A DNA stretch of 64,000 nucleotides, from NCBI GenBank assembly GCA_044507065.1, contig JBIQJY010000007.1:1-64000 (forward strand), written 5' to 3'. Source of the stretch: SCN-69-37 sp044507065. GTDB lineage: Bacteria; Acidobacteriota; Vicinamibacteria; Vicinamibacterales; SCN-69-37. Within the stretch, counting starts at the first letter, position 1, and each line of letters starts with the position of its first letter. The translations under genes were made by a program, and so were the position numbers. The notes below the pieces were generated by a model, which saw only the letters and a program-made list of their open reading frames with translations, was not told the origin of the DNA and did no database searches. This document shows positions 48,358 to 56,842 of this stretch, one piece after another.

Positions 48358-50325
48358 TCAATAGCCCAGGCACATGAACCACAGGCGCGCGCCGTTGACG
48401 ACGACGGCCATCGTGAGCACGACCGCCAGAGCCGCGGTCATCGTGCCGCGCCTGCCGAGTTCCGCGAGCCCGACCGCACCAAGGCAGACGAAGACCGGCG
48501 CCGAGGCAAGGTTCGCACGCATCTGTATCGCGGTCAGCAGGCCAAGTGCCGTGAAGATCATCCAGGCCGCCAGCCATCCGACGATGACCAGCGTGAGCGG
48601 ATCGCGGCGGCGCTCGCGCACGATGAAGGCGAGGCCGAACACCGCGGCAATGCCGAGCGGTGCGCCGGGCAGCCCGTAGTCATCGGACGTTCCCGAAATC
48701 CATCGCCGGAACTTCACGGCCGGCGAGGCCGCGATGGCCGATCCCGGTTCGTCCACCGCGTCATGCGACATCACCCGTTCGATAGTCGCGCGGTAGACCT
48801 CGCCGAAGTGCCGGTAGTAGGCGGCATACGACACCGTGGCGGCCGCGAGCCCTATCGCGAGGATCCACACCGCGTGACGTCGCCAGTCGGTGCCGCGCGC
48901 CATCGCGAACACGGCGGCAACGGCCGCGAGCAGCGGGACGCCAATCGAGACCGTACTGAAGTGCGACAGGAACGCGGCCGCCAGAACAGCCACCGTGCCA
49001 GCCGCTACCACCAGCGACCGACGCGTGCCACCCATCGACCAGACAAGGCCCGCCATGGCCACTCCGAACAACGCCTGGCCGAAGACGTTCGGCAGGTTCG
49101 CGTTGCACAGCGCCTCGAACGGCGCGCGCGCGAATGGCCACAACGCCGCAATGAGCAGCGCGGTCAGGCCATGACGCCACACCCGCCACGCCACGGCAAA
49201 GAGGGCGACGCCAACCAGCGCGTCGGCGCCGAGCGCCACGGTCCGCAGCAGCCAGACGTGATCGACGTCGGTCGAAAACCACTCCCAGAACGGACTGGCG
49301 GCGATGAACAGTCCGATGGCATACGGAAACTCGAAGAACGGGCGCGGCGTGATCGACGTGAACAGGTAGGTGCCATCCTGCACCTGCTGCGCGCGGTGCA
49401 CCTGGAAGATGCCGTCGCCAATCGTCGCCAGTGGGTGACTGAAGAACGCGAGCTTGACGATGCTGATGGCGAGGACGAGCCCGATGGCGACGGCCCAGTC
49501 CGGCGCATCGGCGCGGGGTGACCACTTCAGGCGCACGAGCGCAACGACGAACCCGATCCCCGCGGCCGTCGCCCCCAGATGCAGCAGCGCGTCGACGAAC
49601 GGACCGAGGAACGCCCCGTCCTGCAGCAGCAGCCACGTGAACGCGGCTGCGACGCCGCCGGCGGCCGGCCACTGCAGGCCGCGCGGCACGCCGCAGAGCA
49701 GGATGCCGGCGACGGCTGCCGCAACCGCCATCCCGAGCGTGATGACGACGGACCAGGTCGGCCGGAATCCTCCCGTCGACGGCGCCAGGCCGATGCTGCG
49801 AATCACGAGGCCGAGCTCACGATTGTCGTTCGGGCCGGCGTGAAACGTGGGCGAGACCTCGGCCGTGACGACCGCGCGCGTCGACGCGCGCGGCGGCAGC
49901 ACAATCGTGATGGTCTCGGCATCCGACCTCATCGTGTGCGCGCCGGCCGTCGCGCCATCGATGAGCCACGACATCGTCGGCCGCGGCTCGCCGGCCGGAC
50001 GCGCGCCTTCCACTTCGAACGTCAGGCGGTGCTCGCGCGTTCGATCGATCTCGGCGATCTGCAGGCGCAGGCTCGGGCCGGTCCAGTTGTATCGGCCCTC
50101 GGCCCCGTCGCTGAACTCGGTGGGATGGATGCCGCGGCTGGTGAACCAGCCGCGCGAACGATTCGTCCACCCACCATCGTGGACCGGGCCGGCAAGCGGG
50201 CCTATCCAGTCGAGCGCACCGATGACGAGGATCGCCACGACGGCGACGGAGGCGGCCGCGAGCGCGGTCAGCAGGGGCGACAGGAACCGGCGCGTCGCCG
50301 TTGTCTCACGCACAAACGCGGGCAT
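48358..50325 (-). CDS. Large polytopic membrane protein with periplasmic N-terminal domain
   Basis: 655 residues and the only minus-strand gene between 37.1 and 62.6 kb. One N-terminal helix (about 14-36) precedes a beta-rich periplasmic domain to about 185 (TEFSDGAEGRYNWTGPSLRL). About a dozen membrane helices follow. The loop LATIGDGIFQVHRAQQVQDG and RPFFEFPYAIGLFI resembles the acidic first loop of GT-C transferases. No family could be named. Its orientation suggests separate control from the glycan genes on both sides; the 56-104 bases upstream carry only the promoter of the divergent GT9 gene. Confidence 0.65.
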   Translation of the reverse strand: MPAFVRETTATRRFLSPLLTALAAASVAVVAILVIGALDWIGPLAGPVHDGGWTNRSRGWFTSRGIHPTEFSDGAEGRYNWTGPSLRLQIAEIDRTREHRLTFEVEGARPAGEPRPTMSWLIDGATAGAHTMRSDAETITIVLPPRASTRAVVTAEVSPTFHAGPNDNRELGLVIRSIGLAPSTGGFRPTWSVVITLGMAVAAAVAGILLCGVPRGLQWPAAGGVAAAFTWLLLQDGAFLGPFVDALLHLGATAAGIGFVVALVRLKWSPRADAPDWAVAIGLVLAISIVKLAFFSHPLATIGDGIFQVHRAQQVQDGTYLFTSITPRPFFEFPYAIGLFIAASPFWEWFSTDVDHVWLLRTVALGADALVGVALFAVAWRVWRHGLTALLIAALWPFARAPFEALCNANLPNVFGQALFGVAMAGLVWSMGGTRRSLVVAAGTVAVLAAAFLSHFSTVSIGVPLLAAVAAVFAMARGTDWRRHAVWILAIGLAAATVSYAAYYRHFGEVYRATIERVMSHDAVDEPGSAIAASPAVKFRRWISGTSDDYGLPGAPLGIAAVFGLAFIVRERRRDPLTLVIVGWLAAWMIFTALGLLTAIQMRANLASAPVFVCLGAVGLAELGRRGTMTAALAVVLTMAVVVNGARLWFMCLGY

Positions 50326-50414
50326 GAAGTCTACGAAGAAGAACCGATTCGCACGCGGCTGTCAATGGCGCGCGGCGCCGCGTGCCGCGTCGGGCACCTG
50401 ACCCGTCGCGGCAG

Positions 50415-50420
50415 TACAAT
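50415..50420 (+). promoter_or_regulatory. -10 element of the GT9 gene
   Basis: TACAAT, ten bases before TTG 50430, puts transcription start about three bases upstream of the start codon. No clear -35 is visible. Confidence 0.45.
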
Positions 50421-50429
50421 CAGTGCGGT

Positions 50430-51602
50430 TTGACGCCGCTCCAGATCCAGAACACCCGCGAACGCGCCCTCGTACGGACGGCCGACCTTCTGCTGGCGCC
50501 GCTTGGCTGGCGCAGGCCCTCGGCGCGCCCCATTCGGCGAATCCTACTGCTCCGGCTCGAGCGCATTGGCGATCTGCTGATGGCGCTCGACGCCATCGAC
50601 GACGTGCGGCGTGCGTGGCCGACGGCCACCATTCATCTCGCGGTCGGCAGCTGGAACTGGCAGATCGCGAGCCTGATTCCCGCCGTCGCCCATGTGCATG
50701 TCGCGGACGTTCCGTGGCTGTCGCGCGGCGAACGACCAACGTCGTGGCGCGCGCTCATCGGCGAGGCCCGCGGGTGGCGTCAGCTTCGCTATGACATGGT
50801 CATCAATTTCGAACCCGACATCCGCAGCAACCTGATCGCGTGGCTGTCCGGTGCGCCCGTGCGCGTCGGCTACGCCAGCGGCGGCGGCGGAGCGTTCCTG
50901 ACACAGACCGGCACGATGGACCCGGCGCGGCACGTTTCCGAGAATGCGCGCCAGCTCGTGGCGGTGGCCGCCGGCGTCTCCGCGTTCGACACACCTGCTG
51001 CGACGACGCCCCGCCTTCATCCGCTGCCCGAACACGTGGCCACTGCCACGTCAGCCCTTGCCGGCGCGCACCGGCCGCTCATCGGCCTGCACGTGAGCGG
51101 CGGCCGCGAATCGAAGCAGTGGCATCTCGATCGATTCGCCGCGGTGGCCCGCCGACTGTCCGCGGAGACCGGCGCCACGATCGTGCTGACAGGCACACGG
51201 TCGGATCGCCCCATGATCGACGCGGTGATTGGTCAACTCGACGGTGTGCCCACCCGCATCGTGGCCGGCGAGCTCGACCTGCCGGCCACCGCCGCGCTCA
51301 TCGCGATGTTCGATCTGTTCGTCTCCTCGGACACCGGCCCCATGCATCTGGCGTCAGCGATGGGCGTGCCCGTTGTCGCCTTGTTCGGGCCGTCCGATCC
51401 GGCGCGGTACGGCCCTCGCGCCACGGCCGAGCGCATCCTGCGGGTCCAGTTGTCCTGCAGCCCGTGCGGGCAGGTCCGTCTGCCTCCGGAGCGCTGCCGC
51501 GGGCACGTGCCGGACTGCATGGACGGCATCTCGGTCGACGCGGTCGTCGAGGCCGCATTCGAGCTGCTTTCATTGCGCGCGCGCCAGGCCGCGCACACCT
51601 GA
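50430..51602 (+). CDS. GT9 heptosyltransferase-family glycosyltransferase
   Basis: 390 residues from TTG 50430; the upstream frame to 50382 contains the -10 element and is unlikely to be translated. GT9 motifs: RILLLRLERIGDLLMALDAI, YDMVINFEPDIRSNLIAWL, GLHVSGGRESKQWHLDRFAA given here in parts, LTGTRSDRPMIDAVI and the donor loop SSDTGPMHLASAMGVPVVAL with FGPSDPARYGP. Homologues add heptose or similar sugars to lipopolysaccharide. The C-terminus has cysteines in SCSPCGQVRLPPERCRGHVP, seen in several GT9 proteins. The next gene's ATG is directly after the stop. Confidence 0.86.
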   Translation: MTPLQIQNTRERALVRTADLLLAPLGWRRPSARPIRRILLLRLERIGDLLMALDAIDDVRRAWPTATIHLAVGSWNWQIASLIPAVAHVHVADVPWLSRGERPTSWRALIGEARGWRQLRYDMVINFEPDIRSNLIAWLSGAPVRVGYASGGGGAFLTQTGTMDPARHVSENARQLVAVAAGVSAFDTPAATTPRLHPLPEHVATATSALAGAHRPLIGLHVSGGRESKQWHLDRFAAVARRLSAETGATIVLTGTRSDRPMIDAVIGQLDGVPTRIVAGELDLPATAALIAMFDLFVSSDTGPMHLASAMGVPVVALFGPSDPARYGPRATAERILRVQLSCSPCGQVRLPPERCRGHVPDCMDGISVDAVVEAAFELLSLRARQAAHT

Positions 51603-53405
51603 ATGCCGGCCACGGTCACACTCGTCGGTTCGCAGGGCGCGGCGCAGCAGGTCGATCTGGACGCACTGCTGTCACCTGCCGATCGCGAGCAGGTTCGCCT
51701 CGACGCCAACCGCTGGATCAAGCGCCTGCGGCTCGTCCGCTATGGCGGCCTGTCGATGCGCGAACGGTTCACCTACCGCGGCGACTCGCTGTGGTGGTTC
51801 ACCGAGATCTACCTGCACAAGATGCGGCGTCTCGAAACCGCCCTTTCGGTGCTGTCGGCCCTGGAGCGCGCCAGTGCCCTCCATGCTCCGACGCGCATTG
51901 TCGTCGCCTGTCGCGACGCAGCGACTGCTGACGCGGCGCGCGCGTTTGGCCGCGCCCGTCGTCTCGAGGTTGATGTCGTCCAGGCGCCCGTGCCGCCGCG
52001 CGGCGTGAGCCAGGGTCTGCTGGTCGGGGTGTCCGCGCTGCTGTCTCGGCTGCGGCCGGCGCCGCGGTCCCTCAACATCCCCACGCGGGTCGCGGCCTTC
52101 GTGCACACCGCATTCTGGAGCGAGGGGCGGAACGGGCAACAGGGCCGCGAATCCTACATCGGGCCTGTGCTCGACGCGATTGCCTCTCGTCTCCCGTCGG
52201 ACGATCTCCGGTTGATCGGTCTCGGACCGCGCCGCAACTTCCGCGCGCGGCGGTGGTGGGACCCGATCGCGGGCCATCCTGACAGGACGCGCGTCACGCC
52301 AATCGAACAGCTCGCGCCTCGCGCCGCGCTGGCCGGGTCGCTCGCGCTCTGGCAGCGCCGCCACGCCCTGGCCGACGAAATCGTGTCCGGCGACGAGGTC
52401 CGCGCCGCGGGCTTCCACGACGACGTGGATCTGTGGCCGGTACTGTCGCGCGAACTCCGCGACGCGGCCCAGGTGCAGTGGACGTGGTCGGCCCGCGCGA
52501 TGGATGAGGCGCGATCGGCGCTGCAGATCACCCGGCCGGAGGTCGCCGTCACCTATGCCGAGGCCGGCGGCTGGGGTCGCGCGCTCGTCCTCGAGGCGCG
52601 CCGCCTGGCCATTCCCACAGTCGCGCTCCAGCACGGCTTCATCTATCGCCACTGGCTCAACTACCAGCACGAGCCCGACGAGCTCCAGGCGATGGGCGAC
52701 GACGCGGGCTTTCCTTATCCGACACGGACGCTGGTCTTCGACCGCTACGCGGCCGCGACGCTCGAGCAGGGTGGCGGCTTCCCTGCCGAGGCGATCCGCG
52801 TAACGGGCAGCCCGCGCCTGGACGAACTGGTGGCCCGGCTGCGTGCCTCGCTCCGGGATCGCGCCAGCATCCGCGCCGAGTTGGGAATTGCCGATGAGGA
52901 GCGGCTGCTCGTGCTGGCCGCCAAGGCCACCGAGGTCGGCCCGCACCTGCCGGCCCTGGTTGCCGCGGTGCAGGACCTTCCGGGCGTGACCCTCGTGATC
53001 AAGCCGCATCCGGCCGAAACCGCCGCGAGCTATCACCAGCACCTGGGATCGGGACAGGCCGTCCGCGTCGAAGAGCCCCACGCGGATCTCGGCCGGCTCC
53101 TTGCCGCCTCGGACGCCCTGGTCACGATGAACTCGACGGTCGCCATCGATGCGCTCGTGCTCGGCATCCCGGCCGTTGTCGTCGGCCTGCCCAGCAACCT
53201 CACGCCGTTCGTCGACGCCGGCGTGATGGCGGGTGCCGCGGGAAACGACATGCGCGCGGCGCTGTCGGCCGTCCTGTATGATCGGGCGGCCCGCGAAGCG
53301 CTCATCGAGCGCGGCGCGGCGTTCGCCGACCGCTACGAGATGCGGGCCGATGGCGAATCGGCCGCGCGCGCGGCCGACGAGATTCTGTCGAGGTTTCCTT
53401 CATGA
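51603..53405 (+). CDS. GT-B transferase, capsule/CDP-glycerol-glycerophosphotransferase-like
   Basis: 600 residues. The N-terminal 250 residues are not recognised. The C-terminal GT-B part has TYAEAGGWGRALVLEA, VALQHGFIYRHWLNYQHEP given in part, IRVTGSPRLDELVARL, LVIKPHPAE and MNSTVAIDALVLGIPAVVV. The QHG...KPHP...NSTV order matches capsule (KpsC/KpsS-like) and teichoic-acid-type polymerases. ATG 51603 is contiguous with the GT9 stop; the end overlaps the epimerase start by four bases. Confidence 0.7.
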   Translation: MPATVTLVGSQGAAQQVDLDALLSPADREQVRLDANRWIKRLRLVRYGGLSMRERFTYRGDSLWWFTEIYLHKMRRLETALSVLSALERASALHAPTRIVVACRDAATADAARAFGRARRLEVDVVQAPVPPRGVSQGLLVGVSALLSRLRPAPRSLNIPTRVAAFVHTAFWSEGRNGQQGRESYIGPVLDAIASRLPSDDLRLIGLGPRRNFRARRWWDPIAGHPDRTRVTPIEQLAPRAALAGSLALWQRRHALADEIVSGDEVRAAGFHDDVDLWPVLSRELRDAAQVQWTWSARAMDEARSALQITRPEVAVTYAEAGGWGRALVLEARRLAIPTVALQHGFIYRHWLNYQHEPDELQAMGDDAGFPYPTRTLVFDRYAAATLEQGGGFPAEAIRVTGSPRLDELVARLRASLRDRASIRAELGIADEERLLVLAAKATEVGPHLPALVAAVQDLPGVTLVIKPHPAETAASYHQHLGSGQAVRVEEPHADLGRLLAASDALVTMNSTVAIDALVLGIPAVVVGLPSNLTPFVDAGVMAGAAGNDMRAALSAVLYDRAAREALIERGAAFADRYEMRADGESAARAADEILSRFPS

Positions 53406-54382
53406 GAGTGCTCCTCACCGGCGGCGCGGGATTCATCGGGTCGCATCTGGCCGAAACGCTGCTCGACCAGGGGCACGAGGTCTCGGTCATCGACGACCTG
53501 TCCACCGGCGCCATCGACAACATCACGCACCTCAAATCGCGTCGCGGGTTCAGCTACGTCATCGACTCGATCATGAACGAGCCGCTCACGGCCGAACTCG
53601 TCGATCGCGCCGACGTCATCTTCCACCTGGCCGCGGCGGTCGGCGTGAAGCTCATCGTCGAAGCACCGGTCCGCACGATCGAGACCAACGTGCATGGGAC
53701 CGAGGTCATCCTCAAGCACGCCGGCAAGAAGGGGAAGCTCGTATTCGTCTTCTCGACCTCCGAGGTGTACGGGAAGAACACGAATGTGCCGTTTCGCGAG
53801 GACGCCGACCTGGTGCTGGGGCCGACCTTCAAGCACCGCTGGGCGTATGCCTGCAGCAAGGCCATCGACGAGTTCCTGGCGCTTGCCTACCACCGCGAAC
53901 GCGGCCTGCCGGTGGTCGTCGTCCGGCTGTTCAACACCGTCGGCCCGCGCCAGACGGGACGCTACGGCATGGTCATCCCGACGTTCGTGCAGCAGGCGCT
54001 GGCCGGCGCCCCCATCACGGTGTACGGCGACGGGCGCCAGACCCGCTCGTTCACCTACGTGGGCGACGTCGTCGATGCGCTGGCGCGGATGATGACCGCT
54101 CCGGGGGCAATCGGCCAGGTGTTCAACATCGGCAACAGCGAGGAAATCTCGATCATGGCGCTCGCCGAGCGCATCCGCGAGATGACCGCCAGCCGGTCCG
54201 AGATCGTGCTGGTGCCATACGACCAGGCCTATGACGCGGGCTTCGAAGACATGCCCCGTCGCGTGCCCGCGCTGGACCGCATCCACCAGCTCATCGGCTA
54301 CCAGCCGTCCGTCCAGCTCGACGAGATCCTCAACCGGGTCATCGCCTACAGCAGGGCCGCCGGCGTCGCCGCCGGCCGATAG
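53402..54382 (+). CDS. NAD-dependent nucleotide-sugar epimerase/decarboxylase (extended SDR)
   Basis: 326 residues. Rossmann motif LLTGGAGFIGSHLAETLL, DDLSTGAIDN, FHLAAAVGVKLIVEAP, catalytic Ser/Thr in FSTSEVYGK and YxxxK in WAYACSKAIDEFLA. C-terminal sugar-binding part: VVRLFNTVGPRQTGRYGMVI and VYGDGRQTRSFTYVGDVV. The spacing resembles UDP-glucuronate decarboxylase and UDP-glucose 4-epimerase; a precise reaction cannot be chosen by eye. It probably supplies a nucleotide sugar for the transferases around it. Confidence 0.86.
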   Translation: MRVLLTGGAGFIGSHLAETLLDQGHEVSVIDDLSTGAIDNITHLKSRRGFSYVIDSIMNEPLTAELVDRADVIFHLAAAVGVKLIVEAPVRTIETNVHGTEVILKHAGKKGKLVFVFSTSEVYGKNTNVPFREDADLVLGPTFKHRWAYACSKAIDEFLALAYHRERGLPVVVVRLFNTVGPRQTGRYGMVIPTFVQQALAGAPITVYGDGRQTRSFTYVGDVVDALARMMTAPGAIGQVFNIGNSEEISIMALAERIREMTASRSEIVLVPYDQAYDAGFEDMPRRVPALDRIHQLIGYQPSVQLDEILNRVIAYSRAAGVAAGR

Positions 54383-54384
54383 GC

Positions 54385-54390
54385 CATAAT
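54385..54390 (+). promoter_or_regulatory. -10 element of the first SPASM radical SAM gene
   Basis: CATAAT followed by six bases and then GTG 54397, so predicted transcription starts on the start codon (leaderless). Confidence 0.5.
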
Positions 54391-54396
54391 CGACAG

Positions 54397-55344
54397 GTGG
54401 CCATGACCAGGCACGCGCGGCGGGCAGCCGAACGGCTGCTGGCCGGCAACGCGAAGACCGTCCGGAAACTGATGCTCGCAACCGGCCGGGATCGCGCCCC
54501 CCGGCTTCCCGACATCGTCCAGATCGAGAGCACCAACCTGTGCAACGCGAAGTGCGTCTTCTGTCCCCGCGACGAGATGCACCGGCGCCAGGGCGTGATG
54601 GATTTCGACCTGTTCCGCAAGATCGTGGACGAGTGCGCCGAACTGGGCATCACCCACGTGCGCGTCCACAACTACGGCGAGCCGTTCCTCGACAAACAGC
54701 TCGTCGAAAAGGTGCGCTACGCGAAGACCCGCGGCATCCAGGAAGTCGGGATGATCAGCAACGGGTCGCTCATCACCGAGGACATCGCCCGCGGGATGAT
54801 CGAGGCCGGCCTCGATGCCATCAACATCAGTGTCGACGCAGCCGGCAAGGAAGTCTTCGAGAGCACGCGGATTCACCTCGACTACGACACGGTCATCAAC
54901 AACATCCGCACGCTCGCGCGCCTTCGCGGCGAGATGGGCAAGCGGCGGCCCAGGCTGATCCTGTCGTTCGTGCGCCAGGAGAACTCCGCCGACGAGCAGG
55001 CCTTCATCGACGAGTGGAGCAAGGTCGCCGACAAGATCCACATCACCGACCTGCACAACTGGGCCGGCACGCTGCACGGCCGCTCGGACGTCCGGTATCC
55101 GTGCTACCGGCTGTGGCAGACGTTCACGGTGCTCTGGGACGGCCGCGTCTCGCTCTGCTGCGCCGACTTCGACGGCCGCAACGTGCTGGGCGACATGCGC
55201 ACCTCCAGGCTCATCGACATCTGGAACGCGCCGGCCTACCGCGCCGTCCGGCGGCAGCACCTCGAGAGCGGCGGTCCCGAGATCTGCCGGTCGTGCGATC
55301 TGCCGAAGAAGGATTCGCCGCTCTGGGTGCGCCGGCTGGTCTGA
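54397..55344 (+). CDS. Radical SAM/SPASM-like protein
   Basis: 315 residues from GTG 54397 (ATG 54403 is possible). The iron-sulphur motif is STNLCNAKCVFCPRDEMH (CxxxCxxC). The TIM-barrel part has RVHNYGEPFLDKQLVEKV, VGMISNGSLITEDIARGM and INISVDAAGKEVFE. The C-terminal SPASM-type part has YPCYRLWQTFTVLWDGRVSL followed by CCADFDG and ICRSCDLPKK, able to hold auxiliary clusters. Related proteins in polysaccharide loci are uncharacterised; peptide- or sugar-modifying roles are both possible. No RiPP precursor was found beside it. Confidence 0.85.
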   Translation: MAMTRHARRAAERLLAGNAKTVRKLMLATGRDRAPRLPDIVQIESTNLCNAKCVFCPRDEMHRRQGVMDFDLFRKIVDECAELGITHVRVHNYGEPFLDKQLVEKVRYAKTRGIQEVGMISNGSLITEDIARGMIEAGLDAINISVDAAGKEVFESTRIHLDYDTVINNIRTLARLRGEMGKRRPRLILSFVRQENSADEQAFIDEWSKVADKIHITDLHNWAGTLHGRSDVRYPCYRLWQTFTVLWDGRVSLCCADFDGRNVLGDMRTSRLIDIWNAPAYRAVRRQHLESGGPEICRSCDLPKKDSPLWVRRLV

Positions 55345-55387
55345 GCGCCGGCCCCGGACCCGAACGCGCCGTCCAAAGGACCAGCCG

Positions 55388-56110
55388 ATGGATAACCACC
55401 ACGTGCCGAGGCGGAGATCGACCATGCGAGGCTGGCTGACCGGAACGGCTCTCGCCGTGCTGCTGACAACGGCCACACCGGCCGTCGCACAGATGCCGGC
55501 TGAGCCGGTCCTGCAGCTGTCGTTCGATGCGGACGGGCGCGTCACCCTGACCGCCCACCACGTCACCGCGCGCGACATCCTGGCCGAATGGGCCCGCCAG
55601 TGCGGCTGCCTCGTGGTCAATGCGGCGCGGCTGAACAGTGCGCCGCTGGCCGTCCCCGTCCACTTCGAGCAGGCCGAGCAATCCCGGGTTCTCGAGTCGC
55701 TGCTGCGCGAAGCGGCCGGCTACGTCCTCACGCCAAAACGCGCCGGAAGCCAGAGCGCGTCGGACTACGAGACCATCTATATCCTCGCAACGAGCAACCC
55801 GGTGCCGGCTGCCTACGTGCCGCAGCCGCCGCCCGGGGTCCCCATGGGACCGCAACCGCCGACAACGGGATCCCCGGACGATGAGTTGCCTCCGGTGACG
55901 CCGGGGATGCCGATGGCCGAGCCGCAGGCGCCACAGGCGCCCGAACCGCCACCCTCATCCAACCCGTTCGGGTCGCGGACCGGTGGTCGCAACCCGTTCG
56001 ATACCGACCCGGCCCCGACCGCGCCGGTACCCGGCGCGCCGGCGCCCCAGCAGCCGCGCGCCCCGGGCCGCGCCGTGCCGATCGTGCCGGCGCCGCCGTC
56101 GGGTCAGTAG
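55388..56110 (+). CDS. Secreted STN-like domain protein with proline-rich tail
   Basis: 240 residues. A signal peptide (MRGWLTGTALAVLLTTATP) follows a short basic extension; both ATG 55388 and ATG 55424 have a good Shine-Dalgarno with seven-base spacing. Residues about 40-135 resemble the secretin/TonB short N-terminal domain: RVTLTAHHVTARDILAEWAR, PVHFEQAEQSRVLESLL and REAAGYVLTPKR. The rest is Pro/Ala/Gly rich and probably disordered. Stand-alone proteins of this type are known from Vicinamibacteria-like genomes, but their role is unknown. Confidence 0.7.
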   Translation: MDNHHVPRRRSTMRGWLTGTALAVLLTTATPAVAQMPAEPVLQLSFDADGRVTLTAHHVTARDILAEWARQCGCLVVNAARLNSAPLAVPVHFEQAEQSRVLESLLREAAGYVLTPKRAGSQSASDYETIYILATSNPVPAAYVPQPPPGVPMGPQPPTTGSPDDELPPVTPGMPMAEPQAPQAPEPPPSSNPFGSRTGGRNPFDTDPAPTAPVPGAPAPQQPRAPGRAVPIVPAPPSGQ

Positions 56111-56112
56111 CG

Positions 56113-56118
56113 TACAAT
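56113..56118 (+). promoter_or_regulatory. -10 element of the methyltransferase gene
   Basis: TACAAT, seven bases before ATG 56126. Predicted transcript begins at or one base before the start codon. Confidence 0.5.
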
Positions 56119-56125
56119 CGCGCAC

Positions 56126-56836
56126 ATGATTCCGCCGGCTTCCGTCTCACGGACGGGAGAATATGCGGCGCGCGGCGATTACCACCGCGAGCTGTCGCCC
56201 GAGTGGGAGTTCTATCCCACCTACCTCGCCAAGCTGGCGCGCGTGCGCGCCTACCTCGGCACCCTGCCGGCTGGCACCCGCGTGCTCGACGCCGGGTGTG
56301 GCGAAGGCGTCATCGTCGACGAATTCCACGACCGACTCCGCATCGAGGGTGTCGACCCGAACTACAGCTCGGCGCGCGTCACGCGCGGGTCGCTGCTGGC
56401 GCTGCCGTATGCCGACGGCACGTTCGAGCGAGCCCTGTGCCTCGACGTGCTCGAACACCTGTCGTTCGAACAGCAGGCCGTCGCGCTGGCCGAACTCCAC
56501 CGGGTCATCGGCCCCGGCGGCGAGCTGTTCGTGACCGTTCCGAACCTGGCTCACCTGCAGTCGCGCGTGCATTTCCTGCTGACAGGACGACTCATCCGGA
56601 CCGCCAACCCGGCCAAGCATCCCGGTGATCGTCCGCTCGGTGAATACCTCGACATGGCGCAGCGCGCCGGCTTCAGGCTCGTGAGCCGATCGGGCATTTT
56701 CCCGACCGTGCCGGTACTCACCCGATTCATCCGCCGGCATCCGGCCCGCCTGCTGCCGCTCCATCGATTGCTGACGGCGGCGCTGCCGGTTCCGGGATGG
56801 TGTTTCCTGAGCGTGCTGCGATTCGAACGCCCGTGA
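56126..56836 (+). CDS. Class I SAM-dependent methyltransferase
   Basis: 236 residues. SAM motif I is RVLDAGCGEGVIVDEFHD, motif II is RIEGVDPNYSSARV, post-I LPYADGTFERALCLDVLEHL, then HRVIGPGGELFVTVPNLAHL. The C-terminal 60 residues have a hydrophobic stretch (LTAALPVPGWCFLSVLRFE) that could contact membrane. Substrate unknown; in this locus a sugar or lipid-linked glycan is likely. Six bases separate it from the next GTG. Confidence 0.85.
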   Translation: MIPPASVSRTGEYAARGDYHRELSPEWEFYPTYLAKLARVRAYLGTLPAGTRVLDAGCGEGVIVDEFHDRLRIEGVDPNYSSARVTRGSLLALPYADGTFERALCLDVLEHLSFEQQAVALAELHRVIGPGGELFVTVPNLAHLQSRVHFLLTGRLIRTANPAKHPGDRPLGEYLDMAQRAGFRLVSRSGIFPTVPVLTRFIRRHPARLLPLHRLLTAALPVPGWCFLSVLRFERP

Positions 56837-56842
56837 CGATCC

